From the NCBI RefSeq assembly GCF_040640155.1, contig NZ_JBFABE010000017.1:62001-126000 (forward strand): a stretch of 64,000 nt of DNA, written 5' to 3'. The notes under the pieces were generated by a model, which worked only from the letters and a program-made list of their open reading frames with translations, was not told the DNA's origin and made no database searches. The translations under genes and the position numbers were made by a program. How positions within the stretch are numbered: the stretch's first letter is position 1; each line of letters opens with the position of its first letter. Of the stretch, positions 9,055-18,624 are shown piece by piece. Source of the stretch: Streptosporangium sp040640155 (GTDB taxonomy: Bacteria > Actinomycetota > Actinomycetes > Streptosporangiales > Streptosporangiaceae).

Positions 9055-10251
9055 TCAGGCGGTGAGCAACAGGGCTCCAACCGTCGCGGTCACGCAGGAC
9101 ACCACCAGGACGGTCCCGGTCAGCACGAAGGTGAGCATCGGGACCCGCACTCCCCTGCGGCGGCACCACTCGAACCAGAGCAGGGTGGCGAGGGAGGCCC
9201 ACGGGGTGATCACCGGGCCGACGTTGGTGCCGATGAGCAGGGCGAGCAGCAGGTCGCGGTCGCCGGCGGGGATGACGTGCTCCACCACGGTGTAGGCGGG
9301 CAGGTTGTTGACCAGGTTGGACAGCGCCGCGCCGACGGCGGCCACCCGGTAGGCGCCGGCCGCCTCACCGCCCTCGCCGGTCCCGATCAGGGCGCTCATC
9401 ACCCCCGCCAGCCCGTACCGGCTCAGGGTGGGCACGACCAGGAACAGGCCGACGACGAAGACGAGGAGCTGCCAGGGGAACAGCGCCAGGGTGAGCTTCG
9501 AGCGGTCACGCCAGGCGAAGGCGGCGAGCATCAGGGCCGCTCCGGCCACGGCGGCGAGCTGGATCGGCACCTCCAGCAGGATCGCGGCGACGAACAGCGC
9601 GCACGCCCCGGCCGCGATCCTGAACAGCAGCGGGTCGGAGACCGCCTCGGCGACGGGCGGCCGGTAGCGGCCGGTCCCGCGCGGGCCCCGGCGTCCCCGG
9701 CGCCAGAAGAACACCCACAGCAGGACCGCGGTGACCGCGATGGACACGAGCTGGGGGAACCAGAGCCTTCCCGCGAACTCGCGGGCGGACATGCCGAGCC
9801 GGTCCACGGCCAGCAGGTTCGTCAGGTTCGAGACCGGCAGGAGCAGGGCCGCGGTGTTGGCGAGCCAGAGGGTCGTCATGGCCGGTGGCAGCGCGGCGAT
9901 GCCGGTCCTGGCCGCGAGGGCGAGCATGACGGGCGTGAGCAGCACCACCGTGGTGTCCAGGTTCAGGAACACGGTGACCAGCGAGGCGAAGGCGACGCAG
10001 AGCAGGAAGAGCGCGGCGTGGTTCCCGCGGCCGAGCACCGCCAGCCGGGTGGCGACCACGTCGAAGACCTGGGCCTCCTTGACGAGCTCCGCCATGACGA
10101 TCACCGCGGCGAGGAAGAGCAGGATCGGCCCGATCCGCTCCATCTCGGCCCACGCCTCGCGGGCGGGAAGCAGGCCGGTGGCGACGAACAGCAGGCCGAG
10201 CCCCAGGAGGGCGAGGCGGATCAGGTTCAGGGCACTCGGTCTGCGTGGCAC
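9055..10251 (-). CDS. ArsB/NhaD-superfamily permease
   Basis: Polytopic inner-membrane transporter of the ion-transporter superfamily that includes ArsB arsenite pumps and SLC13/NhaD carriers. The 398 aa contain about ten to eleven hydrophobic segments. Family-type signatures are NLDTTVVLLTPVML in the first half and a matching NLVNNLPAY in the second half, both of the kind that form the discontinuous helices of the substrate site. No arsR, arsC or other arsenic gene is adjacent, so the substrate cannot be named. The start is GTG (MPRRPSALN). The gene lies 63 bp downstream of the coaE stop on the same strand and could be read through from it. Confidence 0.8.
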   Translation of the reverse strand: MPRRPSALNLIRLALLGLGLLFVATGLLPAREAWAEMERIGPILLFLAAVIVMAELVKEAQVFDVVATRLAVLGRGNHAALFLLCVAFASLVTVFLNLDTTVVLLTPVMLALAARTGIAALPPAMTTLWLANTAALLLPVSNLTNLLAVDRLGMSAREFAGRLWFPQLVSIAVTAVLLWVFFWRRGRRGPRGTGRYRPPVAEAVSDPLLFRIAAGACALFVAAILLEVPIQLAAVAGAALMLAAFAWRDRSKLTLALFPWQLLVFVVGLFLVVPTLSRYGLAGVMSALIGTGEGGEAAGAYRVAAVGAALSNLVNNLPAYTVVEHVIPAGDRDLLLALLIGTNVGPVITPWASLATLLWFEWCRRRGVRVPMLTFVLTGTVLVVSCVTATVGALLLTA

Positions 10252-10314
10252 ATCGGCAAGGATGGCATGCCTGACCTGCCACGACGTTGCCGGGGAGCGG
10301 ACAGCGCGGACGGG

Positions 10315-10914
10315 TCAGGCGGTGGCGCGGGCGGTGAGGTCGGACCAGAGGTCGTCCATCCGGGCCTCCAGCTCCTCCAGGGTGCCGTCGTTGCGGACGA
10401 CGATGTCGGCGATCTTCAGGCGTTCCTCGCGGGTCGCCTGGGCGGCGATCCTGGCCCTGGCGTCCTGCTCGGTCATGCCGCGCAGGTCGAGCAGGCGGGC
10501 GAGACGGACCTCGTCGGGGGCGTCCACGACGACCACGAGCTCGTACATGCCCGCGAGGCCGTTCTCGGCGAGCAGCGGCACGTCGTAGACCACGATGCCG
10601 CCGGTGGGCGCCTGTTCCTGGAGCTCGGCGATGCGGGCGCCGACGAGCGGGTGGACGATGGCGTTGAGCGAGGCCAGCTTCTCGGAGTCGGCGAAGACGA
10701 TCGAGCCGAGTCTCTCCCGGTCGAGGGAGCCGTCCTCGCGCAGGATCCCGGTGCCGAAGACGCCGACGACGCGCGCCAGGCCGGAGGTGCCCGGCTCGAC
10801 CACCTCGCGGGCGATCTTGTCGGCGTCGATGACCATGGCGCCTCGGGCGGCAAGCCGCTTGGAGACCTCGCTCTTGCCGGACCCGATGCCGCCGGTAAGC
10901 CCCACCTTGAACAT
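10315..10914 (-). CDS. coaE: dephospho-CoA kinase
   Basis: Last step of coenzyme A synthesis: phosphorylates the 3'-hydroxyl of dephospho-CoA with ATP in the cytoplasm. The protein opens with MFKVGLTGGIGSGKSEV, a P-loop typical of CoaE. It continues with the DADKIAREV and VHPLVGARI motifs of the CoA-binding lid and ends at the family's usual length of about 200 aa. The ATG at 10914 puts the P-loop at residues 7-14. An ATG four codons upstream (10926) is equally possible. No Shine-Dalgarno sequence is obvious, so the mRNA may be leaderless. Its position downstream of rpsA is the classical actinobacterial arrangement, here interrupted by a GNAT gene. Confidence 0.95.
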   Translation of the reverse strand: MFKVGLTGGIGSGKSEVSKRLAARGAMVIDADKIAREVVEPGTSGLARVVGVFGTGILREDGSLDRERLGSIVFADSEKLASLNAIVHPLVGARIAELQEQAPTGGIVVYDVPLLAENGLAGMYELVVVVDAPDEVRLARLLDLRGMTEQDARARIAAQATREERLKIADIVVRNDGTLEELEARMDDLWSDLTARATA

Positions 10915-11149
10915 GATCCGCAGCATACGCGGTACGGGACGTGCCACAGGGCCTGCGGCCCCTCGGGTCTCGCCCGACGCGCCGGCGGGGCCGTCCGCGG
11001 GCCCCTCCTCGCGACCCCTCAAGGTGCGCTCCGGCGGCCGCCTGTACCGCTGCCGGGGCGCTCCGAAGGACCCCGGGAGGCCCGTTGCGGCAAAGGGGGT
11101 CACTGTCCTGTGAGGCGCTCCCAGGCGTTCCCGGCCCGGCGAGGCCGCC

Positions 11150-11605
11150 TCATGGCTCCCGGCGCATGTGCACCAGCGTCAGGTGGTCGCTCATCCGTTC
11201 CCGGCCGGTCTCGCGGTAGCCCTGGCGGCGGTAGAGGCGCAGGTTGGCCTCGGACAGGTGCCCGGTGAACAGGTCGAAGGCGAGGGCGGTGGCGGCCTCG
11301 GCGTGCAGGGCGGCCAGCAGGGAGCCGCCTATGCCCGCGCCCTGCCGGTCCGGGGCGACGACCAGGCGGCCGACCAGGCAGGTCGTGCCCGACATCCGGC
11401 CGCGTACCGCGCCCACGATCCTGCCGCCGTCCCTGGCGACGAGCACGACGGCCGTCTCGACGGCCCTGCGGACCTGGTCGGCCGACTCCACCAGGGGTGG
11501 GATGAACGGGTCGCCGTAGAGCTGGGCCTCGCCCACGTAGGCGGCGCGCTGCACGGTCAGGATCTCGCCGGCGTCCCCGGGTCTCGCGCACTCGATCACG
11601 GTCAC
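11150..11605 (-). CDS. GNAT-family N-acetyltransferase
   Basis: Small cytoplasmic acetyltransferase (151 aa) that should transfer an acetyl group from acetyl-CoA to an unknown amine. The acetyl-CoA pyrophosphate loop is visible as VAPDRQGAGIGGSLL at about residues 86-100, preceded by the LVGRLVV beta-4 strand. The last motif, NLRLYRRQGYRETG, is also typical. The start is GTG (MTVIECARPGD). It sits between rpsA and coaE on the same strand, where many actinobacteria have no gene, so it may be a lineage-specific insertion. Substrate unknown. Confidence 0.85.
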   Translation of the reverse strand: MTVIECARPGDAGEILTVQRAAYVGEAQLYGDPFIPPLVESADQVRRAVETAVVLVARDGGRIVGAVRGRMSGTTCLVGRLVVAPDRQGAGIGGSLLAALHAEAATALAFDLFTGHLSEANLRLYRRQGYRETGRERMSDHLTLVHMRREP

Positions 11606-11752
11606 GGCGTCACCCTAGCCGGAACGCGGGAACCGGCGGAGAGGCGTGAAGGTCCCGCCGGGGACGTGGGAAGCCCCGCCGGAGCGGGAACGCCGGGAAC
11701 GGCCCCGGACGCGGGAAGCGCTCCCGGACGGGGAAAAGGGCCCCGGACGCGG

Positions 11753-11780
11753 AAAGGGCCCCGCCGGAGCGGGGCCCTTT
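11753..11780 (-). terminator. rpsA intrinsic terminator
   Basis: Perfect 11-bp inverted repeat AAAGGGCCCCG / CGGGGCCCTTT with a 6-nt loop, 22 bp beyond the rpsA stop codon on the minus strand. The run of A/T bases at the outer stem end fits a factor-independent terminator. Further degenerate GC-rich hairpin sequence fills the space to the next gene. Confidence 0.75.
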
Positions 11781-11801
11781 CGTGGAACGTCTACCGCGTG
11801 A

Positions 11802-13304
11802 TCAGTTCTGACCGCCCGCGAGCTTCTCGCGCAGAGCCGCGAGAGCCTCGTCGGAGGCCAGGGCGCCACCCGCCGGGGCGGAGGAGCCGCTGCTGGCGGC
11901 ACCGGTGGAGCCACCGGCCGGCGGGGTCTCGCCGGAGTAGGACGTGGGGGCCGCCTCGCCCGCCTCGGCCTCGGCCTTGCGGGCCTCCTCGACCTGCTTC
12001 TTGTGCGCCTCGAAGCGGGTCTGGGCCTCGGCGTACTGCCGCTCCCACTCCTCGCGCTGCTTGTCGAAGCCCTCGAGCCACTCGCCGGTCTCGGAGTCGA
12101 AACCCTCGGGGTAGATGTAGTTGCCCGAGTCGTCGTAGGTCGCCGCCATGCCGTACAGCGTGGGGTCGAACTCGACGTCGGCGCCCATGGCACCCTCGTT
12201 CGCCTGCTTGAGCGACAGCGAGATCCGGCGGCGCTCGAGGTCGATGTCGATGATCTTCACGAAGATCTCGTCACCCACCTGGACGACCTGCTCGGGGATC
12301 TCGACGTGGCGCTCGGCCAGCTCGGAGATGTGCACCAGGCCCTCGATGCCCTCCTCGACGCGGACGAACGCACCGAACGGCACCAGCTTGGTGACGCGAC
12401 CCGGGACGACCTGACCGATCTGGTGGGTACGGGCGAACTGCTGCCAGGGGTCTTCCTGCGTCGCCTTGAGCGACAGGGAGACGCGCTCGCGCTCCATGTC
12501 GACGTCGAGCACCTCGACGGTGACCTCCTGGCCGACCTCGACGACCTCGGAGGGGTGGTCGATGTGCTTCCAGGAGAGCTCGGAGACGTGGACCAGACCG
12601 TCGACGCCGCCGAGGTCGACGAACGCACCGAAGTTGACGATCGAGGAGACGACGCCCTTGCGGACCTGACCCTTCTGCAGGGTGTTGAGGAACGTCTGGC
12701 GAACCTCGGACTGGGTCTGCTCGAGCCAGGCGCGGCGGGACAGGACCACGTTGTTGCGGTTCTTGTCGAGCTCGATGATCTTCGCTTCGAGCTCGCGGCC
12801 CACGTACGGCTGGAGGTCGCGGACGCGCCGCATCTCGACCAGGGACGCCGGCAGGAAGCCTCGCAGGCCGATGTCGAGGATGAGACCACCCTTGACGACC
12901 TCGATGACCGTGCCGGTGACGATGCCGTCCTCGTCCTTGATCTTCTCGATCGTGCCCCAGGCCCGCTCGTACTGAGCGCGCTTCTTGGACAGGATCAGGC
13001 GGCCTTCCTTGTCCTCCTTCTGGAGGACCAGGGCCTCGACGTGCTCGCCAACCTCGACGACATCCGCCGGGTCGACATCGTGCTTGATCGAGAGCTCGCG
13101 CGAGGGGATGACACCCTCGGTCTTGTAGCCGATGTCGAGCAAAACTTCGTCTCGATCGACCTTGACGACGGTGCCCTCGACGATGTCGCCGTCGTTGAAG
13201 TACTTGATGGTCAGGTCGATCGCTGCGAGGAACTCTTCCTCGGAGCCGATGTCGTTGACCGCTACCTGCGGGGTGCTCGAGGTGGCCTCAGTGCTGCTCG
13301 TCAT
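11802..13304 (-). CDS. rpsA: 30S ribosomal protein S1
   Basis: RNA-binding ribosomal protein that helps the small subunit engage mRNA. The 500-aa product shows four S1/OB-fold repeats at about residues 35-105, 120-190, 205-275 and 290-360 (for example GDIVEGTVVKVDRDEVLLDIGYK split over the first, and VRKGVVSSIVNFGAFVDLGG in the third). The third and fourth repeats are the most canonical. The C-terminal 120 residues are acidic and Ala/Gln-rich with likely coiled coil (WERQYAEAQTRFEAHKKQ) and a disordered Gly/Ser tail, as in other actinobacterial S1 proteins. The ATG at 13304 gives the expected MTSSTEA start. The longer upstream frame is untranslated leader. The 220 bp upstream should contain the promoter. 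Confidence 0.97.
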   Translation of the reverse strand: MTSSTEATSSTPQVAVNDIGSEEEFLAAIDLTIKYFNDGDIVEGTVVKVDRDEVLLDIGYKTEGVIPSRELSIKHDVDPADVVEVGEHVEALVLQKEDKEGRLILSKKRAQYERAWGTIEKIKDEDGIVTGTVIEVVKGGLILDIGLRGFLPASLVEMRRVRDLQPYVGRELEAKIIELDKNRNNVVLSRRAWLEQTQSEVRQTFLNTLQKGQVRKGVVSSIVNFGAFVDLGGVDGLVHVSELSWKHIDHPSEVVEVGQEVTVEVLDVDMERERVSLSLKATQEDPWQQFARTHQIGQVVPGRVTKLVPFGAFVRVEEGIEGLVHISELAERHVEIPEQVVQVGDEIFVKIIDIDLERRRISLSLKQANEGAMGADVEFDPTLYGMAATYDDSGNYIYPEGFDSETGEWLEGFDKQREEWERQYAEAQTRFEAHKKQVEEARKAEAEAGEAAPTSYSGETPPAGGSTGAASSGSSAPAGGALASDEALAALREKLAGGQN

Positions 13305-13524
13305 GTGTGGAGATGCTCCGAACGCGGACAGATGTCGATGTGGCGAACGCGCGGCAGGCCTCTTACCGTCAGCCGAAGAATTGACGTCGACATGATCGAG
13401 CGCGAGCCCACTCCGTCCGAGACACGCGCGAGCCCACAGCGCAGCGATCAGCATATGAGACCAGACGGGTGTGGTCAATCCGACGACCCTACGCGACCAC
13501 GGGCCGCGAGGTCGACGATCTCGC

Positions 13525-14649
13525 TCAGTACACGTTGATCAAATGTTTCCGATCGCTCCTGATATTATCCCGAAGTCCGCGTGGGACGGAGATGCGGCCC
13601 GGGTCGCCGTCCGCGGTGTAGCGCTCGCGGGGGTGCCTGTCGAGCCACTCCAGCCAGTACTGCGAACACCATTTCCGGCATTCACCCTTTTTACCGTTGC
13701 TTTGGACGCGCTGAATGGAGCGGTGGTCGTAGCGCTTGTCGAACGGCGACACCGACGGCTCGGCCCCGGCCAGGAAGACCCCCTTGAAGCGGTACGGGGT
13801 CCCCTGCCACTTCCCGGCCTGCACGGTGGAGCGCTTGCGGGGCATCGCCCCGAACGGCAGCGCCATCGTGTCGGAGGGGGGCACGCCGAGCCGTTTGAGC
13901 AGCCGCTCCAGCCGGGCGAGCTGGCCGGCGATCTGCTTCTTCCCCAGGCTCGGCAGGTGGGGGTGGCTCCAGGTGTGGTTGGCCACCTCGAATCCCCGGT
14001 CGACGAGCCAGCGCACGGCCCGTTCCTGGTCGCGGTGCTCGCGCAGGCCGAAGGGGTGGTTGTTGATCCAGAAGGTGGCCACCGGCCGGAAACCGGGGTA
14101 CTTCCTGGCGACCTGGTAGATGATGCCGACCGCGCTGTCCCTGGCCGGCGCGCCGTCCGCCTGGAGCGAGAAGTGGCTGTGGTGGCCGTCGTCGAAGGTG
14201 AGCACGACCGGGTGCTTGCCCGCGGGGACGTCCATCCGCCCGGTGGCGAACTCCCGCGCGGTGACCGGCACGTAGCCGCCCCTGGCGAGCCTCTCCAGCT
14301 CCTTGCGGACCTGGGCGGGCGTACGGTCGATCGAGGCCAGCCGCTTCTTGGTGATCCGGTGGTACATCAGGATCGGGACCGCTCCGGCCTCGTTGGCCTT
14401 GACCTGCCGGGCGAACTCGGGCGAGGCGGTGACCGGCGGCGGCAGCTCGGCCGAGGGCAGGCTCGGGGTCGGCGAGGGGGAGGCGGACGGGCCGGGTGGC
14501 CCGGACGGACCGCGCGTGGGGTCGCCGGACGCGGCCGCCCCGGGCCTGGCGGGCGGGGTGGGGAGCGTGAGGAGCACCACCACCGCCATCGTGACGACCA
14601 GCACGTTGGCCAGCATGATGATCCGCGTCAGGGGGATTGAACTCAGCAC
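13525..14649 (-). CDS. secreted or membrane-anchored polysaccharide deacetylase (NodB fold)
   Basis: Carbohydrate esterase 4-type enzyme that should remove N-acetyl groups from a cell-wall or extracellular glycan with a divalent metal. A single N-terminal hydrophobic segment (IIMLANVLVVTMAVVVLLT) is followed by a Pro/Ser/Ala-rich linker. The NodB domain runs from about residue 90 to 340. Its first motif is VVLTFDDGHHS (the two Asp of TFDD), the metal-binding motif is HTWSHPHL (H-x3-H), and LPFGAMPRK resembles motif 3. The start is GTG (MLSSIPLTR). It sits alone between rpsA and polA. The target glycan is not visible from sequence. Confidence 0.85.
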   Translation of the reverse strand: MLSSIPLTRIIMLANVLVVTMAVVVLLTLPTPPARPGAAASGDPTRGPSGPPGPSASPSPTPSLPSAELPPPVTASPEFARQVKANEAGAVPILMYHRITKKRLASIDRTPAQVRKELERLARGGYVPVTAREFATGRMDVPAGKHPVVLTFDDGHHSHFSLQADGAPARDSAVGIIYQVARKYPGFRPVATFWINNHPFGLREHRDQERAVRWLVDRGFEVANHTWSHPHLPSLGKKQIAGQLARLERLLKRLGVPPSDTMALPFGAMPRKRSTVQAGKWQGTPYRFKGVFLAGAEPSVSPFDKRYDHRSIQRVQSNGKKGECRKWCSQYWLEWLDRHPRERYTADGDPGRISVPRGLRDNIRSDRKHLINVY

Positions 14650-14780
14650 AAAACTCCCGTGCCCATCGAGCTTATCGGCTGGGTGACCACCCTAGAACAG
14701 ACTCGGACAGGCCCGACCAATCAACAGGCTCCACCCTCCCCACGCCGCACCAGCGAGGCCGCGGAAAGGCATGCGGACGA

Positions 14781-14807
14781 CCTCCCGGACGGAGGCCGTC
14801 CGGGAGG
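14781..14807 (-). terminator. polA intrinsic terminator
   Basis: Perfect 11-bp inverted repeat CCTCCCGGACG / CGTCCGGGAGG with a 5-nt loop, 54 bp beyond the polA stop codon. It has no U-tract, which is common for high-GC actinomycete hairpin terminators. Confidence 0.6.
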
Positions 14808-14833
14808 GGGACGGAAGGGACGCGGGGGGCGGC

Positions 14834-14869
14834 CGGTCGGTGCGCCGGTCGGTGCGCCGGTCAGTGCCC
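14834..14869. repeat. 3 x 12-bp tandem repeat running into the polA stop codon
   Basis: Unit CGGTCGGTGCGC twice exactly and once as CGGTCAGTGCCC. The third unit contains the polA stop (TCA on the plus strand at 14861-14863), so the array begins in the last codons and extends into the 3' flank. Confidence 0.8.
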
Positions 14870-17668
14870 GGCGTCCTCCCAGGTGCGTCCGACGCCCACC
14901 GAGACCGCAAGCGGGACCCGCAGGGAGTAGGCGGCGTTCATCCGGTCGCTGACCAGCTCGCGCAGCGTCTCCAGCTCGCCGGGGGCCACCTCGAACACGA
15001 GCTCGTCGTGGACCTGGAGCAGCATCCGGGAGCCGAGCGAGGCCTCCTTGAGCGCGTCCTGTACGCCCAGCATGGCGATCTTGATGATGTCGGCGGCCGA
15101 TCCCTGGATGGGCGCGTTGAGCGCCATCCGCTCGGCGATCTCGCGGCGCTGGCGGTTGTCGCTGTTGAGGTCGGGCAGGTAGCGGCGCCGGCCCATGATG
15201 GTCTCGGTGTAGCCGTCGTTCCTGGCCTGGGCGACGATCGCGTTGAGGAAGTCGCGGACGCCGCCGAACTCCTCGAAGTACTCCTCCTTGAGCGACCGCG
15301 CCTCGGGGACCGGGATGCCGAGCTGCTCCGACAGCCCGAAGTCGGACAGGCCGTAGGCGAGGCCGTAGTTCATCGCCTTGATCTTGGCGCGCATCTCCCC
15401 GGTGACCTTCTCGGGGTCGGTGTCGAAGACCCGCGCCGCGGTGGCCTTGTGGAAGTCGTGGCCGGACTCGAAGGAGGCGATCAGCGCCTCGTCGCCGGAC
15501 AGGTGGGCCATGATGCGCAGCTCGATCTGGCTGTAGTCGGCGGTCAGCAGGGTCTCGAAGCCCTTGCCGACCGTGAAGCCCTGGCGGATCCTGCGGCCCT
15601 CGGCCGTGCGGATCGGGATGTTCTGCAGGTTGGGCTTCTCCGAGCTGAGCCGGCCGGTGACCGCCACGATCTGGTTGAACGTGGTGTGGATGCGGCCGTC
15701 GTCGGCGATCTCCTTGATCAGGCCCTCGACCGTGACCTTGAGCTTGGCCTGGTCGCGGTGGCGCAACATGATCGTCGGCAGCTCGTGCTCGGTCTGGGTG
15801 GCCAGCCAGGCCAGCGCGGAGGCGTCGGTGGTGTAGCCGGTCTTGGTCTTCTTGGTCTTGGGCAGGTTGAGCCGCACGAACAGGATGTCCTGGAGCTGCT
15901 TGGGCGAGCCCAGGTTGAACTGCTCGCCGCCCATGGAGGCGTGCGCGGCCTCGACGGCCTGCTTGACCGCGGCGCCGAACTCGGCCTCCAGCGCCTCCAG
16001 GTGGTCGCGGTCGGCGGCGATACCGGCCCGCTCCAGCTCGGCCAGGACGGTGACGAGCGGGAGCTCCACGTCGCGCAGCAGGTGGATGGCGCCCAGCGGC
16101 TCCAGGAACGCCTCCAGGGCGTCGGCCAGCTCGCCGACGGCCATCGCCCGCAGGGCCAGCTCCCGGGCGCCGTCGGCGTCGTCGTCGTCGAACAGGCTGG
16201 CCTGGCCGCCATTGTCGGCCTCGCTGCGCAGCTCGCGCCTGAGGTAGACGCGGACGAGGTCCTCCAGCGGGAACGAGCGCTGCCCGGGCGTGGCGAGGTA
16301 GGCCGCCAGGGCGGTGTCGCAGTTCAGGCCGCACAGCTCCATGCCCTGCGCCCAGAGCGCGAGCATCGGCCCCTTGGCGTCGTGCACGGCCTTGGGGATC
16401 GAGGGGTCGGCCAGCCACGCGCGCAGTGCCGCCTCGTCCGCCTCGGTCAGCGTGGCCGGGTCGACGAACGCGGCCCGCCCGCCCGTCCGCCTCGCGGCCC
16501 CGGCTCCGGCGCCTGCCTCGGCTCCCGCGCCGGTGCCGGCCTCTGCATCGGTTCCCGCCCCGGCGCCGGCTCCCGTCTCGTCCGCCGCTCCCGCCGCCGC
16601 GATGGCGATGCCGTCGATGCGGCCGGTGCCGCTGCCGTAGGTCCCCCGGAAGGCGAGGCCGGCGCGGCCCCGGGGCAGGGCGCTCAGCCAGGGGGCCACC
16701 TCGTCGGGCCCCAGGACGACGACCTCGATCTCGAAGCCCTCCTCGGCCTCGCCGGTGGCCTCGGTCGAGGCGACCGTCTTGAGCACCCGGTCGCGGATCT
16801 CGCCGCGGAACTCCAGCGTGTCGAGGATCTTGTCGATCTCCTCGCGGTGGGGCTTGCCGAGCGACAGGCCGCCGACCTCGCGGTCCACCGGGACGTCGCG
16901 GACGAGCTGGGTGAGGCGCCGGTTCATCAGGACCTGGTCGAGGTGGTCGCGGAGCTTGTCGCCGACCTTGCCCTTGATCTCGTCGATCCGGTCGACCAGC
17001 GCCTCCAGCGAGCCGAACTCGCGGATCCACTTGGCCGCGGTCTTCTCGCCCACGCCCGGGATGTTCTTGAGGTTGTCGCTGGAGTCGCCGCGGATGGCGG
17101 CGAAGTCGGGATACTGCGCCGGGGTGAGCTCGTACTTCTCCAGCACCGCCTCGGGGGTGAAGCGGGTCATGTTGCTGATGCCGACGCGGGTCATCAGCAC
17201 GGTCACGTTCTCGTCCACGAGCTGCAGCGCGTCACGGTCGCCGGTGACGATCAGCACGCTCATGTCCTGCGCGGAGGCGCGGGTGGCCAGGGTCGCGATC
17301 AGGTCGTCGGCCTCGTAGCCTGCCAGCGACAGGTGCGGCACGCCCAGCGCGTCGAGCATCTCGTGGATCAGGCTCATCTGGCTGCGGAAGCTGTCGGGGG
17401 TCGCGCTCCGGCCCGCCTTGTAGTCGGCGTACTCCTCGTGGCGGAACGTGGGCTCGGAGCGGTCGAAGCAGACCGCCACGTGGGTGGGCCGCTCGTCCCT
17501 GAGCACGTTGACCAGCATCGAGGTGAACCCGTAGACGGCGTTGGTCTTCTGGCCCGTGCTCGTGGAGAAGTTCTCCTCGGGGAGGGCGTAGAACGCCCTG
17601 TAGGCCAGTGAATGACCGTCCAGCAGCAGGAGACACGGACGAGTGGGGGTCGCTTCGCTCTTCGGCAC
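14861..17668 (-). CDS. polA: DNA polymerase I
   Basis: DNA-repair and Okazaki-fragment polymerase (935 aa). The N-terminal 5' nuclease spans about residues 1-290 (LLLLDGHSLAYRAFY, then GYEADDLIATLA). A degenerate 3'-5' exonuclease-like domain follows at about 320-540, as is normal for actinobacterial PolA. The polymerase domain occupies about 560-935: motif A is DYSQIELRIMAHL, the O-helix region lies near RSLKEEYFEEFGG, and motif C is LLQVHDELVFE. An Ala/Gly/Glu/Thr low-complexity insertion of about 35 residues sits near residue 360 in the exonuclease-like domain. The start is GTG, 62 bp from the divergent thioesterase gene, so the two share a promoter region. Confidence 0.97.
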   Translation of the reverse strand: MPKSEATPTRPCLLLLDGHSLAYRAFYALPEENFSTSTGQKTNAVYGFTSMLVNVLRDERPTHVAVCFDRSEPTFRHEEYADYKAGRSATPDSFRSQMSLIHEMLDALGVPHLSLAGYEADDLIATLATRASAQDMSVLIVTGDRDALQLVDENVTVLMTRVGISNMTRFTPEAVLEKYELTPAQYPDFAAIRGDSSDNLKNIPGVGEKTAAKWIREFGSLEALVDRIDEIKGKVGDKLRDHLDQVLMNRRLTQLVRDVPVDREVGGLSLGKPHREEIDKILDTLEFRGEIRDRVLKTVASTEATGEAEEGFEIEVVVLGPDEVAPWLSALPRGRAGLAFRGTYGSGTGRIDGIAIAAAGAADETGAGAGAGTDAEAGTGAGAEAGAGAGAARRTGGRAAFVDPATLTEADEAALRAWLADPSIPKAVHDAKGPMLALWAQGMELCGLNCDTALAAYLATPGQRSFPLEDLVRVYLRRELRSEADNGGQASLFDDDDADGARELALRAMAVGELADALEAFLEPLGAIHLLRDVELPLVTVLAELERAGIAADRDHLEALEAEFGAAVKQAVEAAHASMGGEQFNLGSPKQLQDILFVRLNLPKTKKTKTGYTTDASALAWLATQTEHELPTIMLRHRDQAKLKVTVEGLIKEIADDGRIHTTFNQIVAVTGRLSSEKPNLQNIPIRTAEGRRIRQGFTVGKGFETLLTADYSQIELRIMAHLSGDEALIASFESGHDFHKATAARVFDTDPEKVTGEMRAKIKAMNYGLAYGLSDFGLSEQLGIPVPEARSLKEEYFEEFGGVRDFLNAIVAQARNDGYTETIMGRRRYLPDLNSDNRQRREIAERMALNAPIQGSAADIIKIAMLGVQDALKEASLGSRMLLQVHDELVFEVAPGELETLRELVSDRMNAAYSLRVPLAVSVGVGRTWEDAGH

Positions 17669-17730
17669 AGCGAAAGCCTAGTCTCCTCCTACGACAGAAA
17701 GCCTGGCCTCGCTCGACAGGAGACGTCCCC

Positions 17731-18159
17731 TTGACCATGACAGACCCCGACGAGTCCGCGCGGTCGACCCGGGAACGGGTGGGCGCCATGCACCGGAACA
17801 CCCTCGTGGACAGGATGGGCATCGAGATCACCGAGGCCTCCCCCGAACGGGTGGTCGGCACGATGCCCGTGGAGGGCAACATCCAGCCCTACGGCCTGCT
17901 GCACGGCGGCGCGTCCTGCGTGCTGGCCGAGACCCTGGGCTCGACCGGCGCGGCGATGCACGCGGGCGAGGGGCGCATCGCGATGGGCGTCGAGATCAGC
18001 GCCACCCACCACCGCTCGGCCACCACGGGCCTGGTCACCGGCGTGGCCACCCGGGTGCACGGCGGCCGGACGCTGGCCACGTACGAGATCGAGATCGTCG
18101 ACGAGCGGGGGCGCAGGGTGTGCAGCTCGCGCCTGACCTGCATGCTCCGCGACGCCTGA
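17731..18159 (+). CDS. PaaI-like hotdog thioesterase
   Basis: Acyl-CoA thioesterase of the hotdog fold (142 aa), probably a cytoplasmic tetramer that hydrolyses aryl- or short-chain acyl-CoA. The family signature is NIQPYGLLHGGASCVLAET (around residues 52-70), with HGG near the catalytic Glu and the conserved EISATHH stretch further on. The TTG at 17731 is favoured because AGGAGA lies 7-8 nt upstream; the alternative ATG at 17737 would give an overlong spacing. It is transcribed away from polA, a common neighbourhood in actinobacteria. The physiological substrate is unknown. Confidence 0.88.
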   Translation: MTMTDPDESARSTRERVGAMHRNTLVDRMGIEITEASPERVVGTMPVEGNIQPYGLLHGGASCVLAETLGSTGAAMHAGEGRIAMGVEISATHHRSATTGLVTGVATRVHGGRTLATYEIEIVDERGRRVCSSRLTCMLRDA

Positions 18160-18624
18160 GGAGGCGGACGCGCGAGGGGCGGCGGGCACCCGAGGGGCGG
18201 CGGGCCTCAAGGAGGCGACGGACGTCAGGGGGCGGCGGACGTCTGATCACATCTCGTACTCGATCATATTCGGACCGCCTTTTTGCCCTCTCCGAGCGAC
18301 CGGTCCGCTACGGTGGGTGACGGTGACGCCCGCGGGAAGGCCGAGTAGAAAACGTACGGGGTCGGGGAAGCTTCGTATGGCGCCAAAGGTCTTCCCCGGG
18401 CTCGCCGGGATCGTGGGGCGGCCGGGATCCACCCGGCCCCTCCCAACCCCTCCCACCCCTTGACGCATCTCGACACGCCGGAGAACCCTTCCGTGTTCCG
18501 GCGGGCTCTCCACGGGCCGAGGATCCCCCGGCACGCCGGAGACGCGGCGCGCGGCAACGGCGGCGCGTGAGGACCGCGGCGCGCGGGGACGGCCCGGTGC
18601 CGGCCGGGCCGTCCGCCCGAGGGG
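18160..18624. other. convergent intergenic region with short GC-rich repeats
   Basis: 465 bp between convergent genes. It begins with a 15-bp direct repeat (CGAGGGGCGGCGGGC at 18173-18187 and 18191-18205) and ends with the hairpin terminator described separately. No gene is seen. Confidence 0.6.
18587..18614 (-). terminator. terminator of the polar amino-acid ABC operon
   Basis: Perfect 11-bp inverted repeat GGACGGCCCGG / CCGGGCCGTCC with a 6-nt loop, 10 bp beyond the stop codon of the ATPase gene on the minus strand. Confidence 0.65.

Noticed and set aside
8539..11268. 909-aa plus-strand frame across SDR, permease and coaE
   Set aside because: Low-complexity Arg/Gly/His composition, opposite to three recognisable genes.
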